From: Sphingopyxis sp. OAS728
GTDB taxonomy: Bacteria > Pseudomonadota > Alphaproteobacteria > Sphingomonadales > Sphingomonadaceae
Direction: 5' to 3'
Length of the DNA stretch: 64,000 bases
NCBI RefSeq assembly: GCF_014873485.1
Contig: NZ_JADBDT010000001.1
Span: forward strand, 2,046,001 to 2,110,000
In this document: positions 6,858 through 14,783 of the stretch, piece after piece
Layout of the letters: every line of letters begins with the position of its first letter
Position numbering within the stretch: position 1 is the stretch's first letter
Notes under the pieces: generated by a model
Told to the model about the DNA's origin: nothing
The model's database searches: none
What the model saw: only the letters and a program-made list of their open reading frames with translations
Program-made: the position numbers and the translations under genes

Positions 6858-9146
6858 GTGCCCATCCAGGTTAAAAGTCTGATCATCAGCTGGCGCTCTA
6901 TCGGCCTGTCGCTGCTGCTCAGCGTGGTGGTGGGGTTGACCGCTGTCAGCGAGCCAATCGATCGTGTGATCGAGGCCGCGATCGGTCGTGTCGCGTGGCG
7001 GCCTGTGCCGGACGACATTGTCGTGGTTGCCCTTGACGACCGGACGCTCGCCGAGGTCGCGGGCCGCGATTTTTCGATGACCCGCCATGCGCAACTGGTT
7101 GACGCGATCGACCGCGCCGGCGCCAAACGCCTGTTTATCGACTTTACCTATGATCGTCGCGAAAAGGATGCCGATTTTCCGTTTTTGACGAAGGCCGTGC
7201 AGCGGATGGGTAATCGTGCCGTCCTCGCCGTCGCGGCGAAATCGGCACGCAGCGGAAATTCCGAACTTGCCCGCTTTCCCAGCCCCTCCTTCGGCACCGC
7301 CGCGCAAATCGCCTGCATCGGTTGGGAATATGAACTTTGGCAGGTCTGGCGAATACCGATCACGCTTGACGTCAATGGGCGTGCGATTTCCAGCTTCTCG
7401 TCGTTGCTCGCTAACCGGCGATCCGCCGAAGCCAGCGTCTATGCGCTCGACTATTCCTACAAGACGAATTCGATCACCGAATATAGCGCCAGCGACGTTT
7501 TGTCGGGCAAGGTATCGCGCGAACTCGCCGGCCGTGACGTGATCTTCGCTCCCACCGCCGCGGAGTTTCAGGACAGCCATTACCTCCCCGGTCACGATCG
7601 TGTGCCGGGCGCGTACGTGCATGTGATCGGCGCCGAAACGCTGAAACGCGGCATGCCCACCGACATTGGCTGGCTTCCGCAACTCATCGTCGCTGCGGTT
7701 ATTCTTATCGGCGCGACCGGATTTCGCCGCGCCCGCCGCTTCAATCTTGTCGCGGCGGCGCTCGTCGTAGCCGTGATCGTAAGCAAAATCTATCTGACGA
7801 CGATTCTGGTCAGCAGCTCGGTTGGTGCCGCATTGTTCCTCGCCGCGGCCATCAGCGCGAACGTCTCTCGAACAAGCCGTCGTCGCTCGGCCCAGCGCGA
7901 GAACCCGGTATCGGGTCTGCCGAATTTTGAAGCCCTGCGCTCGCAATCCGCCTTTGGAAGTGCGACGGTCGTCGCGGCCAAGGTCGTCAATTTCGAGGAT
8001 CTCGCCGCCTTCATTCCCGGTGACGGCATCGGCAAGCTCGTCGAACAAGTCACGCGCCGCCTCCAGCTCGCTTCGCAGGGCACAACGCTCCACCACGACC
8101 TCGACGGCACCTTCGCCTGGCTGGTGCCTTATTATCAGCACAGCCAGATCGAGGGTCAGCTTGCAGGTCTCGCCGCATTGTTCAACGCGCCGCTGACGAT
8201 CGGCGAACTCCGCGTTGACGTCGCGATTGCCTTCGGGGTCAACGACGAATTCGAGGGCTCGAATGCGCAGCGGCTCGCCGCGGCGCTGGTCGCCGCCGAA
8301 CGCGCGATCCGCACGCGCTCGCTGTGGACCAAATATACCTCGCGCCAGAAAGAAGACGCGGGCTGGCAGCTCTCCTTCCACTCGCAGCTCGAGGACGCGC
8401 TGACCGGCGGCGACATATGGGTCGCCTTTCAGCCGCAATATGAGATCGCGACGAACAAGCTCGTCGGGGTCGAGGCGCTCGCGCGCTGGACGCACCCGAC
8501 GCGCGGACCGATTCCGCCCGACGAATTCATCGTCCAGGCCGAAAAGAGTCAGGACATCTATCGCCTCACCCTGTTCGTGATGGATCAGGCGATCCGTTCG
8601 GCGGCGCAGCTGCGCGAACGCGGCATACATATCAACATGTCGGTTAACCTTTCGGCGAGCCTGCTCGACCACAACGACCTCGTCGGCACGATCCGCGTTA
8701 TGCTCACCGCACACCATCTGCCGCCCGAAACGCTGACAATCGAAATCACCGAAACCGCACAGATCGAAAACAGCCGCCAGGCGCGCCAAACGCTCGCGCA
8801 GCTTCGCCGCACCGGCATCCGCCTGTCGATCGATGATTATGGCACCGGCCAGTCAAACCTCGAATATCTGACCGAAATCGAGGCCGACGAAATCAAGATC
8901 GACAAGCGATTCGTGATGACCATGCGCGATTCGCAGCGGAACCTCGAAGTCGTCAAATCGACGATCGATCTGGCACACCGTCTCGGCGCCGTTGCCGTCG
9001 CCGAAGGCATCGAAGATGCCGAAACCATGGCTCTACTCGCCAGCTTGGGCTGCGACGTAGGCCAAGGCTATCATCTTGGAAAACCACAGTTGTTTTCCGA
9101 GTTGACTGCGGCGCTCGCCGCCACCCCCCAGCACCGCTCCGCATAA
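6858..9146 (+). CDS. CHASE2-EAL cyclic-di-GMP phosphodiesterase with degenerate GGDEF
   Basis: A 762-residue membrane signalling protein. An N-terminal transmembrane helix (about 10-30) leads into a periplasmic CHASE2 sensor (about 40-215). Two or three more helices follow (about 270-330), then a GGDEF-like domain that starts with NPVSGLPNFEAL but has HDLDGTFAWL where GGDEF should be, so cyclase activity is unlikely. The EAL domain looks active: EALAR near 538, NMSVNLS, EITET, IDDYGTG, the lysine of IDKRF and EGIE are all present. It should hydrolyse c-di-GMP to pGpG in response to an extracytoplasmic signal. The GTG at 6858 is chosen because GGAG lies 6 bases before it; a TTG at 6843 has no such site. 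Confidence 0.9.
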   Translation: MPIQVKSLIISWRSIGLSLLLSVVVGLTAVSEPIDRVIEAAIGRVAWRPVPDDIVVVALDDRTLAEVAGRDFSMTRHAQLVDAIDRAGAKRLFIDFTYDRREKDADFPFLTKAVQRMGNRAVLAVAAKSARSGNSELARFPSPSFGTAAQIACIGWEYELWQVWRIPITLDVNGRAISSFSSLLANRRSAEASVYALDYSYKTNSITEYSASDVLSGKVSRELAGRDVIFAPTAAEFQDSHYLPGHDRVPGAYVHVIGAETLKRGMPTDIGWLPQLIVAAVILIGATGFRRARRFNLVAAALVVAVIVSKIYLTTILVSSSVGAALFLAAAISANVSRTSRRRSAQRENPVSGLPNFEALRSQSAFGSATVVAAKVVNFEDLAAFIPGDGIGKLVEQVTRRLQLASQGTTLHHDLDGTFAWLVPYYQHSQIEGQLAGLAALFNAPLTIGELRVDVAIAFGVNDEFEGSNAQRLAAALVAAERAIRTRSLWTKYTSRQKEDAGWQLSFHSQLEDALTGGDIWVAFQPQYEIATNKLVGVEALARWTHPTRGPIPPDEFIVQAEKSQDIYRLTLFVMDQAIRSAAQLRERGIHINMSVNLSASLLDHNDLVGTIRVMLTAHHLPPETLTIEITETAQIENSRQARQTLAQLRRTGIRLSIDDYGTGQSNLEYLTEIEADEIKIDKRFVMTMRDSQRNLEVVKSTIDLAHRLGAVAVAEGIEDAETMALLASLGCDVGQGYHLGKPQLFSELTAALAATPQHRSA

Positions 9147-9173
9147 CTGCCAAACTGGCGGTAATCATTATAG

Positions 9174-9205
9174 TTAAGACTCGATTTACCTTACTAATTA
9201 AGGTA
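9174..9205 (+). promoter_or_regulatory. AT-rich control region: CtrA-like box and 7-bp inverted repeat
   Basis: TTAA-GACTCGA-TTTA at 9174-9188 matches the TTAA-N7-TTAA CtrA consensus with one mismatch, and its spacer contains a GANTC methylation site. Overlapping it, TACCTTA-CTAAT-TAAGGTA (9187-9205) is a perfect 7-bp inverted repeat. The region is strikingly AT-rich for this genome and lies just upstream of the microprotein gene at 9254. The regulator identity is inference. Confidence 0.4.
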
Positions 9206-9253
9206 TACGCTCCGTTAACTGTTCTTCGTGGGCAGTGCGACAGGAGATCTGAA

Positions 9254-9316
9254 ATGGGTTGGTTTTGGAAATTCCTGGGTGGCGGCGGCACCGGTAACGG
9301 TGGCGGTCAGGCCTAA
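9254..9316 (+). CDS. 20-residue microprotein with aromatic head and Gly-rich tail
   Basis: A tiny frame ATG to TAA encodes MGWFWKFLGGGG followed by TGNGGGQA. It has every sign of a gene: an AT-rich promoter-like region with an inverted repeat upstream, ACAGGAGA (9240-9247) as ribosome site 6 bases before the ATG, and a strong Rho-independent terminator 21 bases after the stop. The head (W, F, W, F, L with one lysine) is amphipathic and could insert in a membrane; the tail is flexible. I recognise no family. It could instead be a leader peptide, but the terminator follows directly and the next gene is over 500 bp away, so a stand-alone product is more likely. Confidence 0.6.
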   Translation: MGWFWKFLGGGGTGNGGGQA

Positions 9317-9337
9317 CCTGGAACAGAATGACAGATG

Positions 9338-9369
9338 GGGCTCCGGCATCGCCGGGGCCCTTTCTTTTT
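9338..9369 (+). terminator. Rho-independent terminator of the microprotein gene
   Basis: GGGCTCCGGC (9338-9347) pairs with GCCGGGGCCC (9351-9360) over 10 bp with one G-U and a 3-base loop. It is followed by TTTCTTTTT. Confidence 0.85.
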
Positions 9370-9867
9370 GCCTTGCGTCCGCGCGCGTGGTGCCCGGCAG
9401 CACCGCTCCGCATCGCGACACGACGCACCAAACGCGCGTTACCGGTGTCACCGATCGCGCCAGCCCTTGCACCAGAAAATCTCGTCTTTTTCGACCAGCC
9501 CGGGCTGATCCCGCGCTAAGCCGCAGAAAGGCTGGCGCGACGCCTCCTGCTCGTGCATCAGCGGCGACGAGACGAATCATTTTATCGACGAATTGAGTCC
9601 CCATATTGTCATTTACCGTCTTGCATCGCGGCGCCGACGTGGCACTATAGGTGGTGGGTCAAACACGGGGGCACCCCAAGAAATAGTATCAGGCTGCAAG
9701 TGGCGGATTTCCGTCGTCCATCGCATATGGACACGGAAAAACCCTCCCTGCGCCCAAAAAAAGTGCCCACGCAGACGGGTTAGATGCTAAGACCGGGGCT
9801 TCGCCCTGAGTCGAACAAGACAGGAACAAAGCGCACCGGGTGCGCGTTCAAATCGGGGGCGAATTCG
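9370..9867 (+). promoter_or_regulatory. nrdA upstream region with candidate sigma-70 promoter
   Basis: About 500 bp without a supportable gene. The best promoter candidate is TTGCAT (9621-9626), a 17-base spacer and ACTATA (9644-9649). I looked for paired NrdR boxes, which usually precede nrdAB, and saw no convincing pair. An in-frame ATG at 9784 could extend NrdA by 28 residues, but that stretch looks non-coding. A long 5' leader is therefore possible. Confidence 0.35.
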
Positions 9868-11826
9868 ATGGATTTTCGGGAAACGGAACGAGTGGAGACG
9901 AGCGACGTGGCGACGGTGGAACTGGCAAAGAATGACGCTCCGGCGGCGCCCGAATCGAAGGGCGAATCACTTGCCGATGCCGCGCCCGCGGCAAAGCTGA
10001 ACGACAGCAGCGAGCCGAAGGTCCACGCGCGCCGCTTCGCGATCGAGACCGACAAGAGCCGCGACGCGCTGCTCACCGATTTCGGCAAGGAAACGCTCGA
10101 GGATCGTTACCTGCTGCCCGGCGAATCCTATCAGGACCTCTTCGCGCGCGTCGCCGACGCCTATGCCGACGATCAGGACCATGCGCAGCGCCTCTACGAC
10201 TATATCTCGAAGCTGTGGTTCATGCCCGCCACCCCCGTTCTATCGAACGGCGGCACCGGCCGCGGCCTGCCGATCAGCTGCTACCTGAACTCGGTCGACG
10301 ACAGCCTCGAGGGTATCGTCGGCACGTGGAACGAGAATGTCTGGCTTGCCTCGCGCGGCGGCGGCATCGGCACCTATTGGGGCGCGGTCCGCGGCATCGG
10401 CGAACCCGTCGGCCTCAACGGCAAGACCAGCGGCATCATTCCCTTCGTCCGCGTGATGGACAGCCTGACCCTCGCGATCAGCCAGGGCTCGCTCCGTCGC
10501 GGTTCGGCCGCCTGCTATCTCGACATCTCGCACCCCGAGATCGAGGAGTTCCTCGAGGTCCGCAAACCCTCGGGCGACTTCAACCGCAAGGCGCTGAACC
10601 TCCACCACGGCGTGCTGATCACCGACGAGTTCATGGAGGCCGTCCGCGACGGCGCCGAATTCAACCTGCGCAGCCCCAAGGACCAGAGCGTCCGCGGCAC
10701 CGTCGATGCGCGCGGCCTGTTCCAGAAGCTCGTCGAAACGCGCCTCGCGACCGGCGAACCCTACATCATCTTCATCGACCAGGTGAACCGCATGATGCCG
10801 AAACATCATCGCGACCTCGGCCTCAAGGTGTCGACCTCGAACCTCTGCTCGGAAATCACGCTGCCGACCGGCCGCGACCATCTCGGCAACGATCGCACCG
10901 CGGTCTGCTGCCTCTCGTCCTTGAACCTCGAAACCTGGGACGAGTGGAACGGCGACAAGCAGTTCATCGAGGATGTCATGCGCATGCTCGACAATGTCCT
11001 GCAGGACTATATCGACCGCGCCCCGCCCGAAATGGCGCGCGCCAAATATAGCGCGTCGCGCGAACGCTCGGTCGGCCTCGGCGTCATGGGCTTCCACAGC
11101 TTCCTTCAAGCGCGCGGCCTGCCGTTCGAGGGCGCGATGGCGAAGTCGTCGAACCTTCGCATCTTCAAACATATCCGCGCGCAGGTCGATCAGGCGTCGA
11201 TGCTGCTCGCCAAGGAACGCGGCCCCTGCCCCGACGCCGCCGATCAGGGCGTGATGGAGCGTTTCAGCTGCAAGATGGCGATCGCGCCGACCGCGTCGAT
11301 CTCGATCATCTGCGGCGGCACCAGCGCGTGCATCGAGCCGATCCCGGCGAACATCTACACGCACAAGACGCTCTCGGGCAGCTTCTCGATCCGCAACCCG
11401 CACCTGGAAGCTTTGCTCGTCGACAAGGCGAAGAACAGCGACGCGATCTGGAACTCGATCCTCGAGCGCGGCGGCAGCGTCCAGCACCTCGACTTCCTGA
11501 CGCAGGACGAGAAGGACTGCTACAAGACCAGCTTCGAGATCGACCAGCGCTGGCTGCTCGAACTCGCCGCCGACCGCACGCCCTACATCGATCAGGCGGC
11601 GTCGCTGAACCTGTTCATCCCGGCGGACGTCGAGAAATGGGACCTCTTGATGCTCCACTATCGCGCGTGGGAGCTCGGCATCAAATCGCTCTATTATCTC
11701 CGCTCGAAATCGGTGCAGCGCGCCGGCTTCGCGGGCGGGGTCGAGGCCGACAACACGTCGGAAGCCCCGAAATACGAGCTGTCGGCCGAAAGCACCGACT
11801 ATGACGAATGCCTGGCTTGCCAGTAA
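9868..11826 (+). CDS. nrdA: ribonucleoside-diphosphate reductase alpha subunit, class Ia
   Basis: A 652-residue large subunit that reduces NDPs to dNDPs using a radical supplied by NrdB. Catalytic features are present: the N-terminal active-site cysteine in PISCYLNS, the SNLCSEI loop (Asn, radical Cys, Glu), the partner cysteine in AVCCLSSLNL, the PTASIS segment, the LYY radical-transfer tyrosine pair in GIKSLYYLRSKS, and the C-terminal shuttle CLACQ. The first 60 residues are low-complexity and acidic/alanine-rich; there is no ATP-cone, so dATP overall-activity control through that domain is absent. The start at 9868 has a GGGGG 8 bases upstream; exact start is uncertain. nrdB follows after a repeat pair. 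Confidence 0.95.
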   Translation: MDFRETERVETSDVATVELAKNDAPAAPESKGESLADAAPAAKLNDSSEPKVHARRFAIETDKSRDALLTDFGKETLEDRYLLPGESYQDLFARVADAYADDQDHAQRLYDYISKLWFMPATPVLSNGGTGRGLPISCYLNSVDDSLEGIVGTWNENVWLASRGGGIGTYWGAVRGIGEPVGLNGKTSGIIPFVRVMDSLTLAISQGSLRRGSAACYLDISHPEIEEFLEVRKPSGDFNRKALNLHHGVLITDEFMEAVRDGAEFNLRSPKDQSVRGTVDARGLFQKLVETRLATGEPYIIFIDQVNRMMPKHHRDLGLKVSTSNLCSEITLPTGRDHLGNDRTAVCCLSSLNLETWDEWNGDKQFIEDVMRMLDNVLQDYIDRAPPEMARAKYSASRERSVGLGVMGFHSFLQARGLPFEGAMAKSSNLRIFKHIRAQVDQASMLLAKERGPCPDAADQGVMERFSCKMAIAPTASISIICGGTSACIEPIPANIYTHKTLSGSFSIRNPHLEALLVDKAKNSDAIWNSILERGGSVQHLDFLTQDEKDCYKTSFEIDQRWLLELAADRTPYIDQAASLNLFIPADVEKWDLLMLHYRAWELGIKSLYYLRSKSVQRAGFAGGVEADNTSEAPKYELSAESTDYDECLACQ

Positions 11827-11841
11827 GCTAGCCCGCTCCAC

Positions 11842-11918
11842 GTGAACCCCGGCGAAAGCCGGGGCCCAGAGCGACCTTACGCCAAGCCAACTGGATCCCG
11901 GCTTTCGCCGGGACACAC
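11842..11918. repeat. REPIN-like inverted pair, family R2
   Basis: A palindromic unit CCCCGGCGAAAGCCGGGG (within 11842-11868) is followed 23 bases later by an inverted unit centred on CCCGGCTTTCGCCGGG (11892-11918). The same pair recurs at 60165-60234. It lies between nrdA and nrdB, so it would be transcribed and could fold in the message. Confidence 0.85.
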
Positions 11919-11944
11919 AAGAGACAAGAACCGAGGAAACGCCG

Positions 11945-13009
11945 ATGCCGTTGTTAGAAGCCCGCAAGACCTACAAGCCCTTCGAATATCCCTGGGCCTA
12001 TGACTTCTGGAAACGCCAGCAGCAGATCCACTGGGTGCCCGAGGAGGTGCCGCTGGGCGAGGATTGCCGCGACTGGGCGCAAAAGATCAGCGACCATGAG
12101 CGCAATTTGCTGACGCAGATTTTCCGCTTCTTCACGCAGGCCGATATCGAGGTGCAGGATTGCTACCACGAAAAATACGGCAGCGTGTTCAAGCCGACCG
12201 AGATCAAGATGATGCTGACCGCGTTCAGCAACATGGAAACGGTGCACATCGCGGCCTACAGCCACCTGCTCGACACGATCGGCATGCCCGAGAGCGAATA
12301 TGGCATGTTCCTCGAATATGACGAGATGCGCGCCAAGCACGACTATATGGGCACCTTCGGCGTCGACAATGACGAGGATATCGCGCGCACGCTCGCGATG
12401 TTCGGCGGCTTCACCGAGGGCCTCCAGCTTTTCGCCAGCTTCGCGATGCTGATGAATTTCCCGCGCTTCAACAAGATGAAGGGCATGGGCCAGATCGTCA
12501 GCTGGTCGATCCGCGACGAAAGCCTGCACTGCGAAGGCATCATCAAGCTGTTCCACACCTTCACCAAGGAACGCGGCTGCCTGACCAAGAGCGTCAAGGA
12601 AGACATCATCGACACCTGCCAGAAAACGGTGCGGCTCGAGGATGCGTTCATCGACCTCGCGTTCGAACAGGGCCCCGTCCCCGGCATGACGCCGAAGGAG
12701 ATCAAGCGCTACATCCGCTACATCGCCGACTGGCGCCTGGGCCAGCTCGGCTTCGCGCCGATCTACATGATCGAGGAGCACCCGCTCCCCTGGCTCGCCC
12801 CGCTGCTGAACGGCGTCGAGCACGCCAACTTCTTCGAAACGCGCGCGACCGAATACAGCAAGGGCGCGACGCGCGGCGACTGGAACACCGTGTGGACCAG
12901 CTTCGACAGCCGCAAGAAAGCCAAGACCAGCGACGACGCCGCGCCGGTTAACGATGCCGACAGCGACGGCGAAGACATGTTCGCGAAAGCGGGCATCGCC
13001 GCCGAGTAA
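11945..13009 (+). CDS. nrdB: ribonucleoside-diphosphate reductase beta subunit, class Ia
   Basis: A 354-residue radical-generating subunit. The di-iron and tyrosyl-radical site is seen as NMETVHIAAYSHL (Glu-x2-His, with the radical Tyr in the E. coli Y122 position) and DESLHCEGI (Glu-x2-His); the first acidic ligand lies in FFTQADIEVQD. The presence of the tyrosine argues for class Ia rather than Ic. The C-terminal tail (after residue 315) is charged and ends near GEDMFAKAGI, the part that docks into NrdA. No ATP-cone is fused here either. It follows nrdA by 118 bp, with a REP pair in the gap. Confidence 0.95.
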   Translation: MPLLEARKTYKPFEYPWAYDFWKRQQQIHWVPEEVPLGEDCRDWAQKISDHERNLLTQIFRFFTQADIEVQDCYHEKYGSVFKPTEIKMMLTAFSNMETVHIAAYSHLLDTIGMPESEYGMFLEYDEMRAKHDYMGTFGVDNDEDIARTLAMFGGFTEGLQLFASFAMLMNFPRFNKMKGMGQIVSWSIRDESLHCEGIIKLFHTFTKERGCLTKSVKEDIIDTCQKTVRLEDAFIDLAFEQGPVPGMTPKEIKRYIRYIADWRLGQLGFAPIYMIEEHPLPWLAPLLNGVEHANFFETRATEYSKGATRGDWNTVWTSFDSRKKAKTSDDAAPVNDADSDGEDMFAKAGIAAE

Positions 13010-13021
13010 ACGCCGCGATAA

Positions 13022-13090
13022 ACCCCTCCCGCTTGCGGGAGGGGTAGCGAAACTTGCGGGCGAAGCTCGCTAGTTGCAGCGGGGAGGGCA
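13022..13090. repeat. palindromic repeat after nrdB, family R4
   Basis: ACCCCTCCCGC (13022-13032) and GCGGGAGGGGT (13035-13045) form a perfect 11-bp hairpin with a 2-base loop. It continues into TAGCGAAACTTGCGGGCGAAGC and ends in GCGGGGAGGGC, which can pair back with the first arm. It probably doubles as the nrdB terminator; I recall similar units as dispersed repeats in sphingomonads. Confidence 0.65.
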
Positions 13091-13134
13091 GCAGAACCGC
13101 CCTCCCGCGATACAACAAGAAGTCAGAGGCCAAA

Positions 13135-13365
13135 ATGACCGACAAACAAAAACAGAAACTCCTGATCCTCAGCCAGCCGCAGCGCGCGACCCTCGAAGGC
13201 CTCTCGAACCGCCGCCCCCAACTCCCCACCGACCCCGTGCGCGACGAACTCGTCACGCTGGGCCTCGTCGTCAAGCAGGGCGCCAAATGGGCGCTAACCC
13301 CGACGGGCAAGAAGGTGCTCGCGGCAAGCTCGAACCGGCGCAACTCGGGCGGGTTTTCAGTTTAG
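13135..13365 (+). CDS. small winged-helix-like hypothetical protein
   Basis: A 76-residue protein starting MTDKQKQKLL, with AGAGG 5 bases before the ATG. The order helix-helix-loop and the segments VRDELVTLGLVVKQGAKWALTPTGKKVLA look like the second half of a winged helix-turn-helix domain with its beta wing, as in small MarR- or DUF-type DNA-binding proteins. No specific family is recognised. It follows nrdB and a palindromic repeat, so it probably has its own transcript. Confidence 0.6.
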   Translation: MTDKQKQKLLILSQPQRATLEGLSNRRPQLPTDPVRDELVTLGLVVKQGAKWALTPTGKKVLAASSNRRNSGGFSV

Positions 13366-13404
13366 ACGGCTTAGAGAACACGCATATTATGGAGAGCCAT
13401 ATCG

Positions 13405-14064
13405 ATGAATGATCCGGTGCTGATGGATCAAATCGTGTATGACGTTGATAGATGCCCTCACTGCGGAGTGGCATCCCCATTGCTATCGATTTCGATGAAG
13501 CCTCAGCGCCACTATCGAGATTCGAACGCAGATACTTGGTGGCATTTCGCGATAGAATGCTCTCGCTGCCATCGTCATGCGCTATGTTATGGTTCGACAG
13601 CATATGGAGAGACGCCGGACATCGGAGGAACCCCTACCCTGGTTCGGATAAGAGACATTTATCCATCGGTAGAAACCGCTTCGGAACAGCTTCCTGAAAA
13701 ACCAAAAAAATTCTTTCAACAAGCTTTGGAGTCGAGGCACGCTCCCGACGGAGCTTTGATGCTGGCCGCGTCCGCCATCGATTCAATGCTAAAAGATAAA
13801 GGCTATAAAGACGGATCCCTGTTCTCTAGAATTGAGCTAGCGAGCAACGATGGCCTGCTAACCAAAGAAATGCGGGATTGGGCACATGAAATACGCTTAA
13901 GTGCGAATGAACCTCGCCATGCTGATGACGACTACGATGGTGCAACTGTCCAAGATGTGGATCAGATCATCGAATTTGTAAAAGCGCTGACCGAATATCT
14001 GTATGTGTTGCCTTCCAAGGTTTCAAAATGGAAAGGCGCTGCCCAGCCCTCCAGTCAGAGCTAG
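13405..14064 (+). CDS. DUF4145-like protein with zinc-ribbon, low-GC
   Basis: A 219-residue protein with an N-terminal zinc-ribbon pair (CPHCG near 17 and CSRCH near 52) and a C-terminal helical DUF4145-type domain (DGALMLAASAIDSMLKDKG then the LSANEPRHADDD segment). DUF4145 domains are often attached to restriction or defence nucleases, but the molecular role is unknown. A GGAGAG ribosome site lies before the ATG. Codon use is clearly lower in GC than any neighbour, with many A/T third positions, and the gene sits in a patch with REP pairs and a GIY-YIG gene, so recent transfer is likely. Confidence 0.7.
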   Translation: MNDPVLMDQIVYDVDRCPHCGVASPLLSISMKPQRHYRDSNADTWWHFAIECSRCHRHALCYGSTAYGETPDIGGTPTLVRIRDIYPSVETASEQLPEKPKKFFQQALESRHAPDGALMLAASAIDSMLKDKGYKDGSLFSRIELASNDGLLTKEMRDWAHEIRLSANEPRHADDDYDGATVQDVDQIIEFVKALTEYLYVLPSKVSKWKGAAQPSSQS

Positions 14065-14091
14065 GAACTGTTTAAATATCGCACTCGTTTC

Positions 14092-14184
14092 ATGGATGCC
14101 GGATCAAGTCCGGCATGACGAACCAAAAAAGAAGCCTCCAATCCGACCCCATCTTCGTCACCCCGGACTTGATCCGGGGTCCAT
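14092..14184. repeat. REPIN-like pair upstream of the GIY-YIG gene, family R1
   Basis: One unit, GCCGGATCAAGTCCGGC inside 14092-14120, is followed by an inverted unit CCCCGGACTTGATCCGGGG inside 14157-14184. Each unit is itself a hairpin and the outer flanks (ATGGA..GATGAC) are conserved. Matching pairs are at 14525-14596 and 60256-60344. Confidence 0.88.
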
Positions 14185-14222
14185 CGCCGCCCTAGCCTCC
14201 ACCCCATGCACGCCTCTATATC

Positions 14223-14504
14223 ATGGCCGGCGCGCGGCACGGCACGCTCTACACCGGCGTCACCTCGCACCTGATCCAGCGCATCTGCCAGCATCGCGAT
14301 GGCAGTTTCGGCGGCTTCACCGACCGCTATGGCGTGAAGGCGCTCGTCTGGTTCGAACTCGCTGGGACGATGCACGCCGCGATCACGCGCGAGAAGCAGA
14401 TCAAGAATTGGCAGCGCAAGTGGAAGATCGACCTGATCAAGGCGGCGAACCCGGAATGGCGGGACTTGGCGGAGGAATTCGGACTGCCGCCGCCGGGTGG
14501 GTAA
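14223..14504 (+). CDS. GIY-YIG nuclease family protein, probably 5'-truncated by a frameshift
   Basis: A 93-residue single-domain GIY-YIG nuclease. The second half of the signature is GTLYTG near residue 8; a downstream arginine (QRICQHRDG), the REKQIKNWQRKWKIDLI helix with a conserved glutamate-lysine pair and NPEWRDLAEEF complete the fold. The first GIY strand is missing from the ATG-started frame: the codons just upstream read LYIM in frame, but no start codon lies between them and a TAG at 14193. An out-of-frame ATG at 14206 would join correctly if one base had been lost, giving the usual MHAxYIMAG start. The gene is flanked on both sides by inverted REP pairs. Confidence 0.75.
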   Translation: MAGARHGTLYTGVTSHLIQRICQHRDGSFGGFTDRYGVKALVWFELAGTMHAAITREKQIKNWQRKWKIDLIKAANPEWRDLAEEFGLPPPGG

Positions 14505-14524
14505 CGCCCCCCTCTCCCCTTCAT

Positions 14525-14596
14525 CGTCATGCCGGACTTGATCCGGCATCCATTCTACGGCCGCTGCATGGACCCCGGATCAAGTCCGGGGTGACG
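14525..14596. repeat. REPIN-like pair downstream of the GIY-YIG gene, family R1
   Basis: Two units in inverted orientation, GCCGGACTTGATCCGGC (in 14525-14553) and CCCCGGATCAAGTCCGGGG (in 14568-14596), are separated by 14 bases. The rest of the 279-bp gap before the GGDEF gene holds no gene that I can support; a TTAACCTTAT stretch at 14756-14765 may belong to that gene's promoter. Confidence 0.88.
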
Positions 14597-14783
14597 AAAA
14601 GGGAAAGACCCGGAAGCACTTTGGTCGACCCGATTACCCTGCGCCAATCGTCATGCACGCGCTCGCGGCCCTGCCCGCTCATCGCCCTGTTTCGCGATGT
14701 CCTGCCCATACAGCGCGCCGGCCCGAAAACGATCCGCCGCAGGGCATACCCGACGTTAACCTTATCGGCGCAGGGTCGGGATC

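Noticed and set aside
9370..9867. NrdR box pair upstream of nrdA
   Set aside because: Looked for the paired 16-bp NrdR palindromes; only isolated fragments such as ACTATA were seen, which are better explained as a -10.
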